A stretch of DNA of 64,000 nt from Sanderia malayensis (taxonomy: Eukaryota; Cnidaria; Scyphozoa; Semaeostomeae; Pelagiidae), in the NCBI GenBank assembly GCA_013076295.1, contig RQOL01000374.1:5136743-5200742 (forward strand). The letters are read 5' to 3'. A program made the translations under genes and the position numbers. Of the stretch, positions 58,561 through 64,000 are shown piece after piece (position 1 is the first letter of the stretch; every line of letters starts with the position of its first letter). Under the pieces are notes generated by a model, which was not told where the DNA came from, searched no databases, and saw nothing but the letters and a program-made list of their open reading frames with translations.

Positions 58561-58619
58561 TAAAATCGTAGCGGCAAAGGTGTCCGGATCAAAGGCTCCA
58601 GTGGTCAAATGTTGTTGAC

Positions 58620-59050
58620 CCTCTACCGTTTTTCTGCTTCGCTTAATCTTTTTCGAAACCACCTAGATGTCTTCACCTTCCACTGGACAAGCCTAGAAAT
58701 TACTTCTTTTTTCGAAATTCCTTATCGTTTCTGAGATATTTCCAATTTTCTACCTCGAAAACTCTTCGCCCTTTGTTTTCCTGTAATGAGGGACCTTTGC
58801 TTTCTCTTTGGTGTGAGAGGATGGCGTGTCTGCTGTCTTGCTGGCCTTTCGTTTTGCGTGCGAGGGAGATGTCCAGAGCTTCACCACAGCATCTGGATAA
58901 TGTTAGCCTTCTCGAAATGACAGTTCCTGCGATGTCTTGCCTCGCTGAGCCTTTTCGAAACAATGAAACCCTGTTATGTTTCGCACTCATCCGCTCGCAT
59001 CCTTTGTTACCGTCGCCTTTGATTGACGAGGAAAGTGTTCAATTGATTTT
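58620..59050 (+). repeat. Direct repeat copy 1, Helitron-associated
   Basis: Aligns in order with 61340-61770. Shared blocks are TTTTTCGAA, ACTGGACAA, GATATTT, TTTTGTGTGCGAGGGGG-like, GTCC(A/C)GAGCTTC, TTTCGAAACAATG-like and CCTTTGATTGACGAGGAA. The second copy sits 500 bp upstream of a Helitron reading frame, so this is probably the shared 5' region of a Helitron family. Confidence 0.6.
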
Positions 59051-60211
59051 TCATCTTCGAATTTGGGATGGCAGGCAATGGCAAGGCAAACCCAACCCAA
59101 TGGATTTTTTTTTATGGATAGCTGTTATATTTTTGCTGCCGTTTTACTCGAGATTTCCAACTAAAGCTTCAGGATTTAACTGGTAAGTGGCTAAGTTAGT
59201 TCTATTTGCCTTTTCTAAACTTCCTTCTATCCCTCTTCTTATCATGAATTCAATATATTCAGGTCAACTGGTTTCTAGAGATTTTTACACGCTCTAAATT
59301 TCTAAATAATTCTTTGCTTTAGAAATCTCTACTGTACTAAATCAAATACTAAAACGATGAATGATCAAATTCCACTTTTATAATAACAGGTCTCGATATG
59401 ACGATCTAAATCACAAATTTCAGAAACAGCAATTTTGGGATTTCACTCAACCAAAGGCGTTCTAAACACGTGGAATTGCCTAAAAGCTATTTTGGTGATT
59501 TACTATTGCCGTCTTGCCATCCGTAGGCTAACATTGTGGATTCACCTTTCATGCACATCACTTTCTTTCTCGATAAAATAAACCTGTGCTCACGCTGGAA
59601 AAGATTGTTTAAATTTCACTTGGATTCCAAATTCTTAAAGTGCCCACAACTGACCATAAGCTGCTATTCACAACACAAACGTGGATTTGGCCTGTAAAAT
59701 ACGTGAGTGAATTGCTTAAAAACTTTAATTATCTGCTGTACTTGAAATCACCTTTATACTTTAACAATTTTGACCTATACCTGCGTGTTTAAAAGCATTT
59801 TACTAAGGGGCCCACTAAACTTTTCATAACGCAGTTCTGTATTGCTTTCTTGAATTGAAATTCGTGTAGTTGTAAACATGTGTTATTGAGTGTCATCTGT
59901 TGTATTAAAATTGTGTATTCTTTAATCGAAATCTCGAATGACATTGATAAATTCAGTCCGAATCTGCTTTCTTATATTATGTACTCACAAATCTGATCCT
60001 TCGTTCACAAAGCATCTCTGTGTGGGGTTCGAGTACAGGCGTTTCTGCCACGCTGAATAAAGTGCTGGAATTCTTGCATCTGAGAAAACATGGACCTGGA
60101 ACCACTTGGAATGGCAATCCGGGATCGGAATTACATGCACCGCGTGTTCTGGGAATGGATGGAACTTTTAAAACTTGCACAATTTCAACTGAAAGTATAT
60201 TACTTTGCGTG
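59051..60211. other. No gene recognised
   Basis: AT-rich filler between the putative Helitron 5' repeat and the satellite array. By position it could be the body of a non-autonomous Helitron. ORFs are short and lack motifs. Confidence 0.35.
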
Positions 60212-61234
60212 TCCACCTCATTTTTGTTTAAGATCGCTGTCCCACTCAGGCCGAAATAACATAACCCCACCCCACTTTTGTTGAATATCGCTGTTCCACT
60301 CAGATCGAAGGCCAAAACAACAGAACCCCACCCCACTTTTGTTGAAGATCACTGTCCCACTCAGATCGAAGGCCAAAACAACAGAAACCCACCCCACTTT
60401 TGTTGAAGATCGCTGTCCCACTCAGATGGAAAGCCAAAACAACAGAAGCCCACCCCACTTTTGTTGAAGATCGCTGTCCCACTCAGATCAAAGGCCAAAA
60501 CAACTGAAACCCAGCCCACTTTTGTTGAAGATTGCTGTTCCACTCAAATCGAAGGCCAAAACAACTGAAACCCACCCCACTTTTGTTGAAGATCGCTGTC
60601 CCACTCAGTTCGAAGGCCAAAACAACTGAAATCCACCCCACTTTTGTTTAAGATCGCTGTCCCACTCAGGCCGAAGGCCAAAATAACATAACCCCACCCC
60701 ACTTTTGTTGAAGTTTGCTGTCCCACTCAGATCGAAGGCCAAAACAACTGAAACCCACCCCACTTTTGTTGAACATCGCTGTCCCACTCAGATCGAAGGC
60801 CAAAACAACAGAAACCCACCCCACTTTTGTTGAAGATCGCTGTTCCACTCAGATCAAAGGCCAAAACATCAGAAACCCACCCCACTTCAGTTTAAGATCG
60901 CTGTCCCACTCAGGCCGAAGGCCAAAACATCATAACCCCACCCCACTTTTGTTGAAGATCGCTGTCCCACTCAGATCGAAGGCCAAAACAACTGAAACCC
61001 ACCCCACTTTTGTTGAACATCGCTGTCCCACTCAGATCGAAGGCCAAAACAACAGAAACCCACCGCACTTTTGTTGAAGATCGCTGTCCCACTCAGGCCA
61101 AAGGCCAAAACAACATAACCCTGCCCCACTTTTGTTGAAGATCGCTGTCCTACTCAAATCAAAGGCCAAAACAACTGAAACACACCCCATTTTTGTTGAA
61201 GATCGCTGTTCCACTCACATCGAAGGCCAACACA
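60212..61234 (+). repeat. Tandem satellite array, 61-bp unit, 17 copies, with higher-order structure
   Basis: Units follow the pattern GAAGATCGCTGTCCCACTCA, then GATCGAAGGCCAAAACAAC, then WGAAACCCACCCCACTTTTG. GCTGT recurs every 61 bp from about 60288 to 61205, and the first unit is about 7 bp short. A variant unit with CAGGCCGAAG and CATAACCCC appears at about 60245, 60668, 60912 and 61095. The four-unit block starting near 60651 is repeated near 60895 (244 bp), a higher-order repeat. Overlapping 60-codon ORFs on the minus strand arise from the periodicity. Confidence 0.95.
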
Positions 61235-61270
61235 CTAGCGAGGTGGCGCGCAAAGCGCCAGCCTTCCTAG
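61235..61270 (+). repeat. Helitron-type 3' terminal hairpin followed by CTAG
   Basis: CTAGCGAGG-TGGCGC-GCAAA-GCGCCA-GCCTTC-CTAG: a perfect 6-bp GC stem with 5-nt loop, extended by imperfect pairing, ending in CTAG at 61267-61270 followed by T. A GC-rich hairpin just before CTRR is the classical Helitron 3' end. It directly follows the satellite array. Confidence 0.55.
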
Positions 61271-61339
61271 TTTTTCTAATAATGTTGTATTCCCCTAAAA
61301 AACCACATTACATAAGAATTCCACGTCATTCATTTTATC

Positions 61340-61770
61340 GCATTCTTTTTCGAACACGTTGCGATCCTTCCCCTTTGACTGGACAACCCTTTTCCTTTCC
61401 CCAAATTCATTTTTGTTTTTCAGATATTTCATTTTTCTGCCCCGAAAATTCATCCCCTTTTATCTTTGTCTCATCTCTGCTTTGTGTGCTCTATCAGATA
61501 CTGCATTGCCTCGGCTTTTGTTTTGTGTGCGAGGGGGGCATGTCCCGAGCTTCCTCGGGTACTGAACACTTTGAACTGAGCAAGAAGTGGTATGCTCAGC
61601 CACCTCCTGCAATTATTGCGTCTGGATGATGTAATTCTTCTGGAAAGATTGATTCATGTGTGTTTTGCTTGGCTAACTCTTTTGGAAACAATGGCATCCT
61701 GTTGCGTTTTGCATTAATCACATCGCCTCCTGTGTTACTGGGTCCTTTGATTGACGAGGAACCATCCTTC
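61340..61770 (+). repeat. Direct repeat copy 2, 5' region of Helitron 2
   Basis: Partner of 58620-59050, about 2.72 kb apart in the same orientation. It lies immediately after the hairpin terminus and upstream of the Helitron Rep frame beginning at 62271. Confidence 0.6.
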
Positions 61771-62270
61771 CTTTTGCACAGTGCTTTGCCTTGCCATTCT
61801 TTGATGAATATTCACACAAATGGTGATCTAGGTTTTTCACTTCGTGATTCCATTCGTTCACAAATTTTATCATTGCCGTAAGAATTGCTCTTTTTATTTG
61901 ACGTTATTGCAGATATCAATTGAAAAGAATTTTTATTCCACCATTATATTAACTTGAGACAGGTAAGTGCTTTTCAGGTGATTTCCTTCATTCTTGCGAA
62001 CTTCACACTCTCATTTGCATGTTTTCATGTTCTTTCAGGTAATGTTTCTACGTGATATTTCTTATGTGTTTTCTATCTTTTACAGATAAACGTTCTGTCA
62101 CTACCATATATACTTAGACAAAATTACTTTGTTATTTACGGTATATTTAATGTTTATATTTTTTCTGTTTTTGATACATCGTTTCTTTTTTTGAACGCCC
62201 TTACAAATGCCTTGATCATCTCAACAGAAACGCCTTTTGTAGGCTTTCTGTTGTTCCCTTACTGGTCGAG

Positions 62271-64000
62271 ATGACTACCAACAACAACAGCCCGAAACCG
62301 TTGCAACATCCAGCAGAACAACCAGTCACTCTTCCCCTCAACCAGATGCTCCAATTGCAGTTACAGAAGCAACAGGCTCAGCAACAAGCAATTTCAACAT
62401 TACAAGTGCAACAAGGCACTCAGTTTTGGCCGTACCCCACCCAGCAGGGGGCAAGGATTGCAAATAGCGATGGTACCTCTGCTACAACAACCTGTCCAAC
62501 AGATGCATCTATTACAGTTCCCACCTGAATGGCAGTAACAGTTACAGCAGATCCATCCCTTGCAATTCCGGCCACAGCTACAACAAATGCAGCCTGTGCA
62601 ATTCATCCCCAATCCCAGCACTAGCCACCACAGAAACAGCCCATTCAGTTCAGGCCACAGTTGCCACAACTGCAACCCAGGGCAAAACCAGCAGCAGAGG
62701 AAGAGCCACCAGCACCATCCGTTCCACAACTGCCACCCCAACCAAAACAACCTGCAAACCCTCCAGCAGAGAACATTGATGTACAACACATGGCACCAAT
62801 GAACAACCCTCTCCACATTGTAGTGCAAAGTATTTCAAGGAAGAACTCAATACCAGAAAAAAATACACAAAATGCTTTCACGATGGAGTTGTCACACTAC
62901 CCCAAATACAGCCTCCATGTGCACCATTTATGTCTCTCTTTCGTGGTGATGCAGAAGACACACAAAGACAGTCGAAAGATTTTCTTTCCAATTTCTCCCA
63001 ATACAATGCTGCCAATACAATGCAACCATCCTGGAAAGCCAACATACCGCAAAGGGCACCACCCGTGATAACAATACACAGCAGTGTATATCACAGAACA
63101 GGTACTTTCACATTCCCTTCCCACTTCTTTTACCTATTCTTCTGTTACACAATACTATATTTGTTTTGAGCCAACATCTCTTTCCATTCACCGAATGGAA
63201 ACAGCAGTGGAGAGGTGAGTGGATCAGTTTTGGTGGGGTCACGGGGCAATCGCAAGATTGCCGTCAACCCGTACACAAATCCCCACTGACCAAGCCAAAC
63301 GGCGCCACACCAAAGTCACAGCCAGCCAATTCTACACATACTGAATCCAAGTGAGAGAACATTTCTCAACCCCTCACCTGTCAAGACTACTGTTTCAACA
63401 GTACTTGGTTTACGCATTCACCAAGGTAGAAGGCAGCCACCTCACTTACATCAGATCCCATCAGAAAGATCTCAGAATTGAGTCGTACAAAGGACTGATG
63501 AATCACGTGTACAGACAAGCTGAACACCAACATCTTCTCACTCAAGCCCACCATCCAGGCACTACACATCACATCGATGTTAGATGAGTCATCATCTTAA
63601 TGTCCTCATTTACCGGCAGTCAAGGAAGCATGCAAAAGAATTACCAAGATGCCATGACCATTGTCAGAAAACACGGCAAGCCAGACATATTCCTGACATT
63701 CACAGCAAATCCCAACTGACAAGACATCTTGGACAACTTGCTACTGAACCAGAATCCACCAGACCGACCAGACATTGTCACATATGTCTTCAACTTGAAA
63801 TTCAAGGAACTGCTGTGTGACATACTGGATATCAACTTCTTTGGCACAGTAGTCGCACAAGTCTACACGGTAGAATTTCAAAAATGTGGTCTGCCACACA
63901 CTCACATGATCCTATCTCTTGCCGACGAAGACAAACGATGCACAACAGACATGTCTATGCTTCATATCAGCAGAGATACCAGATGAGAACATCCGGGAAC
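62271..64000 (+). pseudogene. Helitron Rep N-terminal part, degenerate, runs off the window
   Basis: Exon 1 (about 62271-63101) starts ATG, is Gln/Pro-rich and contains HCSAKYFKEELNTRKKYTKC, then FSQYNAANTMQPSWKANI and RAPPVITIHSSVYHRTG. It aligns with exon 1 of the minus-strand Helitron and ends at the same intron position (ACAG|GTA). After a short intron, pieces include STPHLSRLLFQQYLVYAFTK, DAMTIVRKHGKPDIFLTFTA and VYTVEFQKCGLPHTHMIL. The HUH motif is present, reading His-Thr-His. Frame changes and stops occur near 62528, 62800, 63350, 63590 and 63720. The region matching the early part of exon 2 in the other copy is largely missing. The sequence ends at SAEIPDENIRE before the Tyr motif, which lies beyond the window. 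It is the same Helitron family as 22.7-26.2 kb but a more decayed copy. Confidence 0.75.

Noticed and set aside
59977..61214. Many overlapping ~60-codon ORFs in the 60-61 kb region
   Set aside because: They arise from the 61-bp satellite (three units make 183 nt in one frame). Shared peptide blocks reflect DNA periodicity and are not a protein family.
60212..61234. CRISPR-like array
   Set aside because: Units are contiguous 61-bp tandem repeats with no unique spacers, in a eukaryotic TE context.
62400..62881. Cys/Trp-rich minus-strand ORFs (142, 78 and 72 codons)
   Set aside because: Antisense of the Gln/Pro-rich Helitron N-terminus; composition explained by CAA/CAG/CCA codons.
1..64000. 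tRNA, rRNA, LTR retrotransposon or viral genome
   Set aside because: No tRNA-like cloverleaf, rRNA core, LTR pair, gag/protease/RNase H order or capsid gene was found while reading the window, though a covariance-model scan was not possible.

Overview
This is an AT-rich, intron-bearing animal sequence made almost entirely of transposable elements (TEs) and their debris. I found no bacterial or viral gene organisation, no rRNA or tRNA, no CRISPR array, and no gene that is clearly an intact host gene. The element mix suggests a cnidarian, with an octocoral or other anthozoan as my best guess and a sponge as the alternative. It includes Academ-like DNA transposons, a KDZ transposase, Helitron/Helentron Rep-helicases, a Penelope-like reverse transcriptase, CR1/L2-type LINEs with an esterase ORF1, and an alpha-kinase retrocopy. 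The host assignment is inference only.

Layout. 1-5.7 kb: right part of an Academ-like transposon on the minus strand, inserted into a Helentron helicase-endonuclease remnant (5.73-6.37 kb). 7.2-8.84 kb: Penelope-like RT, minus strand. 9.45-10.7 kb: decayed three-exon integrase-core gene. 11.0-12.3 kb: decayed intronless alpha-kinase, minus strand. 12.4-13.4 kb: 1,014-bp terminal-inverted-repeat (TIR) element with a 9-bp target-site duplication (TSD). 18.4-21.55 kb: multi-exon gene of an unnamed, probably transposase-derived family, minus strand. 22.7-26.2 kb: three-exon Helitron Rep lacking its helicase, minus strand. 28.5-32.6 kb: two LINE copies, the second split by a 904-bp foldback element. 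34.7-45.5 kb: about 13-exon KDZ transposase gene, split by a 6,921-bp Academ-like element on the opposite strand. 46.5-51.75 kb: long LINE with ORF1 (SGNH esterase) and ORF2 (endonuclease plus RT). 52.2-56.1 kb: fragments of a LINE endonuclease, an XPG-type nuclease, a RecQ-like helicase, a LINE 3' end and a mariner-like transposase. 57.5-64 kb: Helitron territory with two 430-bp direct repeats, a 61-bp satellite array, a Helitron-type 3' hairpin, and the start of a second autonomous-type Helitron that runs off the window.

The strongest result is the Academ-like element at 36,247-43,167. Removing it together with one TTA restores the reading frame of the KDZ gene, which fixes both its ends and its 3-bp TSD. 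In both copies (1-5,725 and 36,247-43,167) the transposase-like and XPG/PIN-like nuclease ORFs are joined by a phase-compatible intron, giving one predicted protein of about 1,500 residues. Copy 2 has two further introns that copy 1 lacks. A second notable case is the LINE at 46.5 kb, where ORF1 and ORF2 share one frame separated by a single UGA and no in-frame AUG precedes the endonuclease domain. Many inactivating changes are 1-nt indels in homopolymers or short tandem microduplications, so some could be assembly errors. All family names are recognised by eye from motifs; no database search was run.
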